Below are positions 42,484-54,321 of a DNA stretch of 64,000 nt, one piece after another. The stretch covers positions 3,332,288-3,396,287 of the forward strand of contig NC_092676.1 of the NCBI RefSeq assembly GCF_964355755.1, given 5' to 3'. A program made the translations under genes and the position numbers. This stretch comes from Antedon mediterranea. Its lineage: Eukaryota > Echinodermata > Crinoidea > Comatulida > Antedonidae. Numbering within the stretch: the first letter of the stretch is position 1; each line of letters opens with the position of its first letter. Below the pieces are notes generated by a model. That model did not search any database. It was not told the DNA's origin and saw nothing but the letters and a program-made list of their open reading frames with translations.

Positions 42484-44783
42484 ATGGCTCATCATCAACA
42501 TTGTACATTGCTGATCGTTATATTGTATACAATTTTTTTACTGCTGTTGTGCACAAACCTATACTTTTACAAAACATCCACAATCGGTTCTCGTTACGGA
42601 AGGGCAAACAGCAACGTTGTCGTGTGAATGGACACCAGCACCAACACATGACGTTTTATGGTCTTTTTTCCCTCGTGTTGGTACGCCTAAATTAATTGAA
42701 AGTTTAACATTAAAATACAATGTAATAAGTAAAGCAACATCTTCAAATCTTTCCATTTTTAATGTTTATTCTGATGACGTAGGAAGATACAGATGTGATA
42801 TCTTGGATGGTGATTCATACAGTCTTTCTGAACTTGCTTCTGTTTAGTGCTAGCAGAAATAACGTGCAATCCAGAGAATGGCAATGGTGAGATAGGAACA
42901 ACGCTGAAATGTTCTTATATTTTGTCTCATCCGTTAGATAATGTTGATTTATTATGGTACAGATATGGAAGTGTAATTGAATCACATCACAAACAAATGC
43001 ATGTTTTAGAATCAAGGGTTTTGACTGCCGAAGACGATGGAGCTGTATTTACTTGTAAAGCCACAATGGGATCTCAAGTGATAGGAACTTGTGAAACTAC
43101 TCCGCTAATATTGAACATAGATGCAGAGATTGAACAATCACCACCAGGTCCACTTCAGGTTGGTGATAGCTTTAACCTCACGTGCTTTGGGAAAGGTAGT
43201 CCTGATCCTGGTAATTATATTTATGAATGGATATGGAACAACATTTCTGTAGATTCTTTGAAAAGTAATTGGCGATTTGCAATAAGCAATGTATTTACTG
43301 TGAAGAGTGCGACAACCAAAGACAATGGTGAAATAGTTACTTGTACTGTCAGTCGTGATGGACGTGACAGCAGTACAGCGAGCTATATAATAATAAAACA
43401 TTTCGGAGATTCCATTGAGTATATTAACTACACCTTTGCAATATTCTGTTACAGACCTATTACCATCAACCAATGTCTCGGACGACGAACCTCCAAAACT
43501 AACGATTGTCGTTGGTGTCGTAGCTCTTGTGATTTTGATAACAGCAATTATAATATACTTTTTACACAGAAGGCGCAAGAGCAATCAGTACGTCAACAAA
43601 ACAAAACCAATGACCCTACAATTACAGCCAAATTGTGGTCACATGGAACAACAAATTACATTTGTTGACAACAGAAATATACAAACTTCAGCAAGCAAGA
43701 GTCTAACACACAAGATACCAGTATGCATGAAAACCCTACCGTGTCAGCACAGGACACAATAAAAGAAAAGTATTATATGGTATCGGTAGACATTCACAAC
43801 CATGGAATCACTACAACATGCAACAGAAATGAATGTGATAGTGTGGATTTAACAACAGACAAGCACAATACTAAAATGGCAGCTGAAAGAGACAGCCAAA
43901 ATGACTGTGATTATGTGGAGTCAGCAACAGACAATCACAACATTGAAACCATCACATCAGGTAGCGTAAATGAGTATGATTATGTGGAAACATCATGCAA
44001 TGGAGCTAGAGTGAAGACTATCGGAAAAAACATTGAACTTGCCGATGACAACAGCAATTGTCCCAAGAGAAAGCCACTGAAAACAGAGAATAATAAGCCT
44101 ACAACGACTAAGTACAATAATGATTCAATGTCACAAGCAGATGTTTCCAGAAATGCCAGAGCTAATGATGAATTGTCCAAAAACAGTAAATTGCATCACC
44201 TCAAAGATATCACAAGCATGGCAACATCTGACGACCAGAACATGTATGAAAATGTTAAAATGCCGCGATTGAGGAAAGATAAAGTACTGCTTACAGTTAC
44301 AGGCAGTAGAGAAGATGACGTCACCACGGTACACGACGTGAATACAAAACCCAATACAAACGTGTACGAAAATTTATTTATTTTTTATTTATTTTCCACA
44401 TTTATTTAGTCATCAATTACAGTACATCATAATTACAGTACAACTGAAAACAGGGATCCTGCATAAAAAAGCTGTAGCTTCGTTTTTTTGTAGGACCCTT
44501 TGCTTCGATGTCAAAAACATGTGTTTCCAGAAAAAACAGAACCAACGATAAAGAGGCTGAGTATGAAAACAGTAAACTGCATCTTAAAGATATCACAAGC
44601 CTGACAACATCTGACGACCAGAACATGTACGAAAATGTGAAACGTGTGTTACGGAGACTGAGAAAAGATGGAGTAACCGTCATGGACAACCGCGAGGATG
44701 ACGTCACCCTAGTGCACGCGAATACACATGTGTACAAAAATGCACCAATACGAACAAAAGCAGTGAAGTCTGCTAAGAAATAA
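42484..44783 (+). pseudogene. G5: three-Ig receptor pseudogene, class C tail with duplicated end
   Basis: ATG at 42484 (MAHHQHCTLL). A +1 T in the signal peptide (about 42531), a +2 insertion at the end of Ig1 (42843, GTTTAG for GTAG) and a shift after Ig3 (about 43390) break the frame. Pieces: Ig1 to 42847; Ig2 and Ig3 42848-43390; stalk, membrane helix (LTIVVGVVALVILITAIIIYF) and near tail to 43762; far tail 43723-44370 with KYYMV, CDYVES, NEYDYVETS and MYENVK. The last about 110 codons of the tail occur twice (44120-44370 and 44510-44783), separated by about 140 bp of foreign AT-rich DNA. Closest relative of G8. Confidence 0.82.
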
Positions 44784-45630
44784 AACAAGTAAAACAGAAC
44801 CAAACGTACAGAATATTCATACAAACACAAGCAATAAGGGGTGTGACTTATTCTCAAGTAGTAAGTATTGTAAGACTAGTACGGACCATGACAGTTCCAT
44901 GGTACGATAAATAGAAAAGTAGGCTAAATATATACGTTGACATCTTGAATTATTATAGCAGAAACAAATATTATAAAGTATATATAGCAACATAGGCATA
45001 AGTGTCCTAATTTGACATCATTTGTTTAAATAGATAAAAAAAACACAAAAATGAAAGTATGCGTAATCGTCAAAGTGGTCTGTGTTGGTTCTCTATAAAA
45101 CATCGACTGTAGATTTTATATAAATATAATAGTTATAGATAATAAACTTTAAGGAACAACTTAATTATTGACAAACCAGAAAAGGGAAGATACGAAGTAT
45201 TAGAAATATTTAGCAAGAATTTAAAATAATACAGGAAAAAAAGTAAGCAAACATAGGTTACCTAACGTGACCGTCAAAATGGTCTATGACGGTTCTCTCT
45301 AAAACCTCGACTATACGTCATTATATTTGTATATAGATATTCAACTATAAGCAAGAACTTAACTATTGATAGTTATATACACGTTACAAGTTTGTAATTT
45401 TGTGAATATAGGCATATGCATTTAATAAATAAATAGTATCAGATGTTACAAACGTTATAAAGAAAGTTATCTTGTTCTTTATTATTTTTTTAATAAAAGA
45501 TAGCAAACAACTTAACTTAATAAAGTTAATGAAGGGAAAACATTGAAAATGAAACGTTTTGATAATTTGCTACTATGTTATTTAAGGAAACAATAACATT
45601 AAATTATAACCGAGCAATTCTTTAAATTAT
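44784..45630. other. G5 3' flank repeats
   Basis: No gene. Matches the 3' flank of G3/G7 (GACCATGACAGTTCCATGGT) and the AAAATGGTCTATGACGG repeat at 45.28 kb. Confidence 0.5.
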
Positions 45631-45634
45631 AATG

Positions 45635-46296
45635 TATCTATTATTTAACAAAATGGCGCCTTTAACTCCGTGAAACGGAACAAGTTAGGCGTACATTTTA
45701 TTTTACGGTAATGTAAATATAGTAGGCCTACATTATTCTACAATGAATAGCAAAAATAAATTTCATGGAATTTACAATTATTTGTTTAGAGTATGTAGGC
45801 CTAATTGATTGTTATTAGAGGAGAGAAACAAATTTAATAAAGTGGATTTTTTCAGATATTTTTATACAAATTAAAGTATTTATTTATTAAAGTAACTGAG
45901 AGTAATAGTAATGACAAAAAATGATAAAGATTTTGGGAACTAAGAAATTATAAATGGTGATAATGTATCTATTATTTAACAAAATGGCGCCTTTAACTCC
46001 GTGAAACGAAACAAGTTAGGCGTACATTTTATTTTACGGTAATGTAAATATAGTAGGCCTACCTTATTCTACAATGAATAGCAAAAATAAATTTCATGGA
46101 ATTTACAATTATTTGTTTAGAGTATGTAGGCCTAATTGATTGTTATTAGAGGAGAGAAACAAATTTAATAAAGTGGATTTTTTCAGATATTTTTATACAA
46201 ATTAAAGTATTTATTTATTAAAGTAACTGAGAGTAATAGTAATGACAAAAAATGATAAAGATTTTGGGAACTAAGAAATTATAGATGGTGAAGGTT
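45635..46296 (+). repeat. 331-bp tandem duplication
   Basis: Two nearly identical units starting TATCTATTATTTAACAAAAT (45635, 45966). Each holds GGCGCCTTTAACTCCG, TAGGCCTAC and the orphan-tail-type flank. Very few differences, so it is recent. Confidence 0.9.
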
Positions 46297-47201
46297 ACAG
46301 CTTGGTGCCTTCAATCAAACACAATATGGGTTTTCTTATTACGAAAAAAAACAAAGAAAGTTCTAAATACTTTCTACACTGTGTAGGCCTACATTTAGAA
46401 AATTGCCAAAATTACTGTCTTCAAATGGACTTTGTTTAAAAGATATTTAGAAGAGTAAAGGATCAAATAATAAATAAATTATTGTTCTTATTTAATGATC
46501 AATAATCCAACATATATCTACAGTAATATTCATTAGTATATAAGAAGTGTTATGATTCGTTGACAGCATTGTCTAAATTCAAATAGACTAAAAATAAAAC
46601 CTTAAGAAAGAACGAATTTATAAAATATATATAATAACATGATTAACAACCTAATGAACGGAAGAAAAAACAAACAACAAACTAACTAAACATAGCCTAT
46701 ATGGATGAAAAATAAATAAAAAGACATCCGTGGATTTTGTACTACAGAAAAGTATATTTCAAAAATACATTAAAATAGGAATATACCTCCTCAGCGTTTT
46801 AGTATAAAAAAATAACTCAAGGGGGCGGTATACAGTTATACAACTGGAGTTTTACTTATTTTACAATAATGGAATAAGATTTGTTTACAAAACCTTAGAG
46901 CGGATGCGCAGTTATTTCTGTGTATAGCATGTGACCAGGTTTGATGTATCAATACAGTGACTAGATACAGTACAGGAATCAGATCGAGTGAGTGCTTAAA
47001 CTGAGTACGATTTCATAACAACGCGAGTATCGACTAACAATAAGGTTTACACATAAACATTACTGTTTAATCATCAGAATTTACCTACGCCTATTTGTGT
47101 ACGTTTTTGTTTCATCATAAATCTCTATTTTGGAAATTGATTTAATCTGAACTAAAGTAATATTAGAAGCTGAACTAGAGACTACCAAGTCGCAGTGTAT
47201 A
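46297..47201 (+). promoter_or_regulatory. P3-type upstream block of G6
   Basis: 46297-46540 has nothing recognised. From 46540 the sequence matches the G4 flank and keeps the empty site of the LINE inserted there (CCTTAAGAAAGAACGAATTT). The box lies at 46819-46831 and the leader AATCTCTATTTTGGAAATTG precedes the ATG. Confidence 0.65.
46819..46831 (+). promoter_or_regulatory. GGGGGCGGTAT box of G6
   Basis: AAGGGGGCGGTAT preceded by ATAACTC; it ends 371 bp before the ATG, the same as G4. Confidence 0.5.
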
Positions 47202-48911
47202 ATGACTCATCATCATTGCTTGCTGTGCCTGATTGTATTGTGTAGTATATTTTACGAATGTTTTGCACAAACATATGTCTTCACAGAAGACCCGAAATCG
47301 GTTCTTGTTGCTGAAGGAAACCCAACAATTCTATCGTGCGCATGGAGGCCAGAATTGGATGAACGAAATACCTTTCAATGGTCATTTTTCCCTCAGAATG
47401 GTGGTGAGCCTCAATCAATTAGAATGTCAAATTCAAAATACAATCTAACAACCGACGCAACATCTTCGAATATTTTCATTTCCAATGTTGATTCTAATTA
47501 CGCGGGAAAATACAGGTGTGATATCAGACACGGCGATACAGACATTCTTTCTAAACTGGCTACTGTAGTGCTAGGAGAAATAACGTGCAATCCAGAATAT
47601 GATAATGGTGAAATAGGAACAACGATGACATGTTCTTATACTTCTTCTTATCTTTCAAATTTGATTTATTTACAATGGTATAAATCAGAAGAACAAGTAC
47701 AATTAGACACCCAAGACAAACACGTTATAGAATCAATATTTTTGACTGCAGAAGACGATAGAGCTGTATTTACTTGTAAAGCTATACTCGAAAATCAAGT
47801 GATAGGAACTTGTGAAACTACTCCGCTAATACTGACTATAGATGCAGAGATTGAACAATCACCACCAGGTCCACTTCAGGTTGGAGATAGCTTTAACCTT
47901 ACCTGCTCAGGGAAAGGTAATCCTGATTATTATAATTATACATGGATGTGGAATGACAAACATGTAGGATCGTCGCCAGATAAAAAAAGATTTGCAATAG
48001 GTAATGTGCTTACTATGACAAGTGTATCAAGCAGTGCTAACGGCAAAACAGTTACTTGTACTATTAGTCGTGATGGTCGTAACAGCAGTACAGTGAGCTA
48101 TACAATAAATGTTGCAGAAAATACGCAAAGTACAACTGCACGTTCACGCACAACACAAGGTAGGCCTACTGGTACAGACCTACTATCAGCAACAACATTA
48201 TTATCAACCAAACTATCAGCAAACAATGTCACGTACGACGAGCCACAAACATTGATTATTGTCATTGGCGTAGTTGCAACAGTTATTGTGATTTTGATAA
48301 CAGCAATTGTAATTTACATTTTACATAAAAGGCGTAAGAAACAGGATGGCAACAAAACAAAACCCGAAAGTGTACCATTGAAAGAACCAATGTATGGTAA
48401 CACTGATCAAGACATTAACACTTCTGAAAAATCATGCGTACAAAATGGCCCTCGGAGTGAAAAGTTGACAACAGATTTTACAGTATATGATGAGCCTACG
48501 ATTTCAAGTTCAAATACTCAGTTGGATACTATGTACGCCGAACCTGATACGTTAGTAACTGGTCACGATGCTAGGTATGACACGCCACGGAACGCTATAA
48601 GTCTTGATAATGTCGATACAGCGAATACTGATGAAGCGAATGATGCAAAGCCAAGAAAAACAAAAAGCAGAGAAAGTATAGATGCAATGTACGCGAAACC
48701 GAACAAATCTCGCAGTACAGAAAGTATTGATGATCTGTATGCTACGCCCAACAAACCGACTGCAAGAACGCCAGTGATTACCCGTGAAGATCCTACTAAG
48801 AAAAACATAGAAGGTCTAACATACGCAGATATAGAGTTTAAAGGCGGTACGTTTCCAAACCCTGAACCACAGGACTACGGACTTGATTACGCAACCGTAC
48901 AGATTAAGTAG
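47202..48911 (+). CDS. G6: three-Ig transmembrane receptor, class A tail with ITIM pair
   Basis: 569 residues, uninterrupted. Signal peptide about 1-22 (MTHHHCLLCL..CFA). Ig1 Cys46-Cys106 (AGKYRC, where Ala replaces Asp-Val); Ig2 Cys129, 144, 192, 204; Ig3 Cys235-Cys286. Short stalk 305-348 with an NVT glycosylation site. Membrane helix about 350-374, then HKRRKK. Tail tyrosines: MYGN (398), VYDEP (429), MYAEP (445), RYDTP (459), MYAKP (497), LYATP (513), ITIM LTYADI (541) and LDYATV (563). The ITIMs are 18 residues apart, as in G1. The ectodomain is closest to G4, whose tail is class B, so tail and ectodomain have recombined. Probably an inhibitory/adaptor-docking receptor at the cell surface (inference). 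Confidence 0.92.
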   Translation: MTHHHCLLCLIVLCSIFYECFAQTYVFTEDPKSVLVAEGNPTILSCAWRPELDERNTFQWSFFPQNGGEPQSIRMSNSKYNLTTDATSSNIFISNVDSNYAGKYRCDIRHGDTDILSKLATVVLGEITCNPEYDNGEIGTTMTCSYTSSYLSNLIYLQWYKSEEQVQLDTQDKHVIESIFLTAEDDRAVFTCKAILENQVIGTCETTPLILTIDAEIEQSPPGPLQVGDSFNLTCSGKGNPDYYNYTWMWNDKHVGSSPDKKRFAIGNVLTMTSVSSSANGKTVTCTISRDGRNSSTVSYTINVAENTQSTTARSRTTQGRPTGTDLLSATTLLSTKLSANNVTYDEPQTLIIVIGVVATVIVILITAIVIYILHKRRKKQDGNKTKPESVPLKEPMYGNTDQDINTSEKSCVQNGPRSEKLTTDFTVYDEPTISSSNTQLDTMYAEPDTLVTGHDARYDTPRNAISLDNVDTANTDEANDAKPRKTKSRESIDAMYAKPNKSRSTESIDDLYATPNKPTARTPVITREDPTKKNIEGLTYADIEFKGGTFPNPEPQDYGLDYATVQIK

Positions 48912-49457
48912 TAAATATCTGTTACTTTTACCAGTACCTTACATTTATCTTTACGAATCAACTTTTGACATGTGACGTAACCGCGTCGTTGCTTGTACTG
49001 TATATATATCCAAAGCTATTTTAATGCAATGTGTATTATAGGCACAAATAACAAATAACAGTCAAACGAATTTCTATCGTAATGTTATACGTCATACGCA
49101 TCACAACAACGATCATGAAGGAATTTGTTGAAATTACTGGGATGCTAAAATTTTATTTTATTAGAAACATTATAATTCTAAATATTTTTTGAAATATCAG
49201 ATTTTAGCCACATGGCAAGTGAAGCGTTTGGACAAATCATGGACACTTGTCCCGCAAAAAAAAAAATACAACTAATATTGGAAAACTTTCTCCATAATTT
49301 CAAGTTTAACTTTATCTACGGAGGCCTAGCTCAACACGGATGTTCTTTGCTGCAGCCGTGCTATAGAAAGGACAGCAGTTGTGTACGCAGTAGCAGTAAA
49401 TAAACTTACAATAATAAAAAACAGGAAAGTCCCAAATTTTAAATACAAGTTACACTC
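48912..49457. other. G6 3' flank
   Basis: No gene. The small frame at 49212-49403 has no recognised domain. AATACAAGTTACACTCTAGG leads into the G7 box. Confidence 0.5.
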
Positions 49458-49470
49458 TAGGGGGCAGTAT
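49458..49470 (+). promoter_or_regulatory. GGGGGCAGTAT box of G7, displaced by a transposon
   Basis: TAGGGGGCAGTAT preceded by CACTC. Without the 2.68-kb insertion it would lie about 440 bp before the G7 ATG; it is now 3.1 kb away. Confidence 0.45.
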
Positions 49471-49515
49471 ACAATACTACCGGTATACCTGACAGTCGGT
49501 AATCTGTGACAATAA

Positions 49516-52193
49516 CAGTCGAGACGCAGAGTTGCGTGACCTCGAAATTATCACAATCTCGAAATTTGAATCGCCGCCATTGCTACCGGCGATCGAGAGA
49601 AAGAAGTTCTGAATTTCCGTGTAAAATTATGAGATTTTATTAACGATTTACAGGGTATTTTGTATTTATAAATAATATTTAAGGGATTTTACCTGTATAG
49701 AATTCAAAAATTCGATCATATTTAGCCTAGCCAAGTGAAAGTTTGTGGCGACCTTAGCGTAGGCTAGCGGCGACTGGCGTAGTGATGAGTAACTTTAGTC
49801 GAAAAAAATTTAATAACTCACTGAAAATCGTATGAACAGTCACGGATTTTAGGTATATGACGTAAATATATATTCCAAACATTTCTACCAAAGGAAATCG
49901 TTAAACTCTCTTGAAGAAAAAAACGGCTGGATTCGTTTGAGTGAAGCGAATGAATTCTGAAATAGCAGCCATTTTCCGACGAGAGAAATGACGTAATGGC
50001 AATAGCCTTACAGCACCAGACGGCTTAAAATGACGTCATGGCATTAGTCGTAGGGGAACCAGACTGCTTTTAATAAAAACTGTCAAGGTCCGACTGCATT
50101 ACAGTATTTATGTGATTTAATTTTAAATTCCATTTATTATTGTTATTAATTAATAAATATTAATTTACAATGCACACTCCATCACTGCAATCATCACACC
50201 ACAAATTCTTCAAAAACTACATAATAAAAATAAAACACAAAGAAGAATTTTTTTAATTTATACTTTATTTTATTTCAACTCATAACTGTTGTATGATAAA
50301 AATTATCATTAACAAACTATCCTAAAATATACAAAAATGATTCTGGTAGAGTTATAAAACATTAAAAGTGTAATTTTAACTGAATGAATCTCTTTGGTAT
50401 ATTTTGGAGAACTGAGAAACATGTAACCTAATACAATTATGCAGCACGAATTTAAACATAAATACGATAACATTTAAAAAGACTAGATAGAAGTTAAATG
50501 CTGATAAAATAAATAAATATATATACTGTAATTATTATGCACTATACAATATTTATACTACCATGATGAAAGCTATACGGCAATATAACTGGAACAAATA
50601 CTGGTTTATAAACTACAGTATTTAAATTAGTTTGGATTAAGTAATTTCCAATAAAATGGAAATTGAATATAAAAACAAAACAGAAACCAGCCACCTGCTG
50701 AAATTTCTTAAATTTTTGTTTTTAAATAGCACCTATATTATTATTATTGAAATTAATCCTAGACAATGCAGAATGTAACGAGATGTTTTTATTTTTTTAT
50801 GGCAAAGTATTGGCATAAATACTTTCAAAATTATACTGCATGTAAAAATACTATTTTTATACTATTCAAAGACAAATCTAATTATTATAATATTATTAAA
50901 TAAAATCAAATATATCATATAGTTCTATAACTTATTTACATAGCACACATATTAAACTTGATATAAATTGGCGTAGTAAATGCACATGAAAGTTGGTTCA
51001 CAACAGTAAGCAGACATTCTGGCTTGATACGGTATGCCGACTAATTGAGGTGATCAAACGCTGGCATCCAAACACCTGCAAAATAAAATAAAAAGAAAAT
51101 ATTACAGTATCATTGTATACTTCCTTTATAGGTTTATTTTAGTACATCTGGTGAGCTTGGTACCATCGATTTCTGGCCGAGTGTTGAACACTCCAGCTGG
51201 CCTAGCATCAGCATAATAGCCTGGGCAGGAGCCGGCTGACTGGCTCTTCTCTGACTAGCTGCTAGGCCAAGATAGTATGCTCTACAGCTGGGACTAGGCC
51301 TAGGTGCATATAATAAAAAAAATTACAAATTTAGTTCCAATAGCATAGGGTAATTACTAATAGTTCAATCCGTACGAAATAACTATATAGGAAACTTCTA
51401 AACAGATCGGCCTAGCTAGCCCTAGTGGACAGTTGATCCGCCCTACTACTAGTTACAGTAGGCCGGCCCTATTTCTATATACAGACCGAAATCTCAATGT
51501 ATTTTATTCAGTTTATAATTACAAATTTCCCCAAAATATAACTTCAAATAACATTATAATTGCGTGATAATCAATAAATAGTCGATCAAAACCGAATATG
51601 TCAAACCAAAGCCCCGTGATTGGTAAAGATTGATCTGCTAAAGCACAGGCGCTATCTACGATATAGCTAAGGAATAATACATACAAAGATGGCGGCGGCC
51701 CGAAAAAAGTGACTGCTCAACTTGCACTAAATTTTAATAGTTCTCATGAATGAACAGAGCCAAATCTTTCTCAGAATATGTATTATATGTGTATTGAACA
51801 CATACTAGAATGTTATTAATTTTGGCTTGTGAAGAAAAAATCGGCTGGTTTGTTTCAAACCAAAACAAACCAGAATCAAAACTTACCTCACGTGAGCCCT
51901 CGACAGCTACGATTTCGAAAAATGGACGCCGATTTAAATGTCCGTCCTTTTATACGACAAAAAGTCGGCGGGAAGATTCTTTCTATATTTGGTAAGCCTT
52001 TACCATATTTGGCAAGTGAATTAGGTTCCTGATTGGTGAAATTTTACTGGATTTCTGAAGGCTCTTCCATGCAAAAATTCATCGCGGTTCGTCGCTAAGT
52101 GTAAACAATTTATACTTCCTGGTATAAAAATGGCGCATGCGCAGGGGAAAATTAGCGATTTAACGGTCATTTGAGCACTCTGCGTCTCGACTG
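49516..52193. mobile_element. 2.7-kb inverted-repeat transposon in the G7 upstream region
   Basis: Perfect 16-bp terminal inverted repeats CAGTCGAGACGCAGAG / CTCTGCGTCTCGACTG. ATAA on both sides may be a 4-bp target duplication. No transposase frame; short frames near 51810-52030 overlap and have no domain. TAGGCCTA-rich section at 51180-51480. Superfamily not resolved. Confidence 0.7.
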
Positions 52194-52197
52194 ATAA

Positions 52198-52594
52198 CTT
52201 GAAACCGGAAATCCAGTTTTTTCTGTATATACCATGTTACGAGCCTGACGTTCCAATACAGTGATTTAGAATACAGGAATCAGATCGAGTGAGTGTTTAA
52301 ACTAGTACCATTTCTATCAAAGTAGATTATTTCTGTATTATATCGTAGCATTTTACAATACACCAGTGATAAGAAACAGTAAAATCATAATCGAAAGTGT
52401 TCTTAAACTGGATAAAACTTCTATCACAATGTATACAGTTTTACATTGTATTAAGTATCTTTAAATCATCGGAATCCAGTATTTCTCAACGTTTTTATTC
52501 CGTACCAACAATCTCTATTTTGATAAGGAAATTGATTTACACTAATCTATAGCAATATTTGGAACTCAACCATCGGAAGGAACTACAAAGTGTA
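52198..52594 (+). promoter_or_regulatory. P3-like proximal upstream region of G7
   Basis: Shares CCAATACAGTGA, AGGAATCAGATCGAGTGAGT and the leader AATCTCTATTTTGATAAGGA with G4 and G6. It now starts directly at the transposon border. Confidence 0.6.
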
Positions 52595-54094
52595 ATGGCT
52601 CATCCCCAACATTGGACATTGCTATTTTACAAGAAGTGTCTGATTATATATTATAGTATATTTTACTGCTGTTATGCACGATCTTATACTTTTACAAAAC
52701 ATCCACAATCAGTTCTCGTTGCAGAAGGACAAACAGCAACGTTGTCATGTGCATGGTCACCAGCATTGAATGGAAACCATGATTTTGCATGGTCTTATTT
52801 TCGACCTGGTATTAACATTCAACGAATTGATGGTTTAAATGCAAGATACAATATAATAAATGAAGCAACCTTTTCAAATCTTTCCATTTTCAATGTTGGC
52901 TCTTTTGAAGTAGGAAGATACAGGTGTGATATCTTTGACGATGACGCTTCATACATTCTTTCTGAGCAGGCTGTTGTAGTGCTAGGAGAAATATCGTGCA
53001 ATCCAGAATACGACAATGGTGAAATAGGAACAACGATGGCATGTTCTTATATTTCCTCTTATAATGTTAATGCTATTGATTTATTATTTTATAAGAACGG
53101 AAAAATAATTACATCAGAAGTACAAGATAATGTTTTAGAATCAAGGGCTTTGACTAGCGAAGACGATGGAGCTGTATTTACTTGTAAAGCTATACTCGAA
53201 AATCAAGTGATAGGAACTTGTGAAACTACTCCCCTAATATTGCCTATATATGCAGAGATTGAACAATCACCACCAGGTACACTTCAGGTTGGAGAAAGCT
53301 TTAATCTTACCTGCTCAGGGAAAGGTAATCTTGATTACTATGAATATGAATGGATGTGGAGTGGCAAACCTGTAGGATCGTCACCAAATGAAAGGTCATT
53401 TGCAATAGGTAACATGTTTATTGTGAAGGATGTATCAAGCAATGCCAATGGCAACATAATTACTTGTACCATTAGTCGTAGTGGTCGTAACAGCAGTACA
53501 GCGAGGTATACAATAAACGTTCTAGAGAATATTTCGAGTAGGCCTACAACACCAGGTAGACGTACGCAACAAGTCGTTACTGACAAATTCTCAGCAACTA
53601 ATATCTCATCGGGTGACGAGCCCCCAACACTAATGGTTGTAATTAGTGTACTTGCAATTTTACTCGTACTTTTTGTAATAACAACAATATACATGTATTT
53701 GCAAAAAAGAAACGTATCTAGGGACAACATAATTCCTTTAAATAGACCATCGAATAATATTGGACACAATTACGATTATGTTGCGTCTTCAGACACACAG
53801 ATCACCACGACAGGCAATGACACATACACGTATGATTATGCCATATATCCGTGTACACGTATCGCAGAGAACATTAGTGCTGAATACATTGAAGTAGAAG
53901 AGAGTTTCCATGATGGCCCACAAAAACCAGAACGAAATATGACCACATTCGAGAACGATGATGTGTCCTTACAAGCAACGGATATTTGCAGCAAAGAGGC
54001 CACGTACGAAAATGGTAAATTGCGTATCAAAGGCATAGCAACTTCTGACAAGGTGACAATTAAGTACGAAAATATTAAAACATCTACGCGTTAG
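52595..54094 (+). CDS. G7: three-Ig transmembrane receptor, class B tail
   Basis: 499 residues from MAHPQHWTLL (an in-frame ATG 36 bp upstream has no homology). Signal peptide about 1-28. Ig1 Cys52-Cys111 (EVGRYRC); Ig2 Cys135, 150, 197, 209; Ig3 Cys240-Cys291. Short Thr-rich stalk 312-345; membrane helix about 346-368, then LQKRNVSRDN. Tail: HNYDYVAS (393/395), TYTYDYAIYP (411-418), AEYIEV (431), TYENG (471) and IKYENI (491), the last matching the ITIM consensus. YEN fits Grb2-type SH2 binding (family knowledge; not shown here). It is the only intact class B gene in the window and the reference for damage in G3 and G4. Confidence 0.92.
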   Translation: MAHPQHWTLLFYKKCLIIYYSIFYCCYARSYTFTKHPQSVLVAEGQTATLSCAWSPALNGNHDFAWSYFRPGINIQRIDGLNARYNIINEATFSNLSIFNVGSFEVGRYRCDIFDDDASYILSEQAVVVLGEISCNPEYDNGEIGTTMACSYISSYNVNAIDLLFYKNGKIITSEVQDNVLESRALTSEDDGAVFTCKAILENQVIGTCETTPLILPIYAEIEQSPPGTLQVGESFNLTCSGKGNLDYYEYEWMWSGKPVGSSPNERSFAIGNMFIVKDVSSNANGNIITCTISRSGRNSSTARYTINVLENISSRPTTPGRRTQQVVTDKFSATNISSGDEPPTLMVVISVLAILLVLFVITTIYMYLQKRNVSRDNIIPLNRPSNNIGHNYDYVASSDTQITTTGNDTYTYDYAIYPCTRIAENISAEYIEVEESFHDGPQKPERNMTTFENDDVSLQATDICSKEATYENGKLRIKGIATSDKVTIKYENIKTSTR

Positions 54095-54135
54095 AGAAGA
54101 TGAGATGAGATAACTAAGATGACGTCACCTAGTTG

Positions 54136-54321
54136 TGGATGAGCTAATAATGATGCAAACGTGTACGAAAATGTTAAATTATCACCGAGATTAAGAAGAG
54201 TTGGAATCAACATTTCAGATAATCGCGAAGATGACGTAACCAAGGTGCATGCGAGTAAAAAAACGACGTATACGAAAATGTATAGGTACGGACAAAAGCA
54301 GTGAAGTGTGCTAAGATATAG
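54136..54321 (+). pseudogene. Class C tail end retained 3' of G7
   Basis: Reads NVYENVKLSPRLRR and DNREDDVTKVHAS as after G3, then an extra A (AGTAAAAAAACG) shifts the frame before the YENASV-type end. It is shortly downstream of the class B stop. Confidence 0.65.

Noticed and set aside
51810-52032. Overlapping 60-67-codon frames in the 49.5-52.2 kb element
   Set aside because: Two overlapping frames with no domain; not enough for a transposase remnant.
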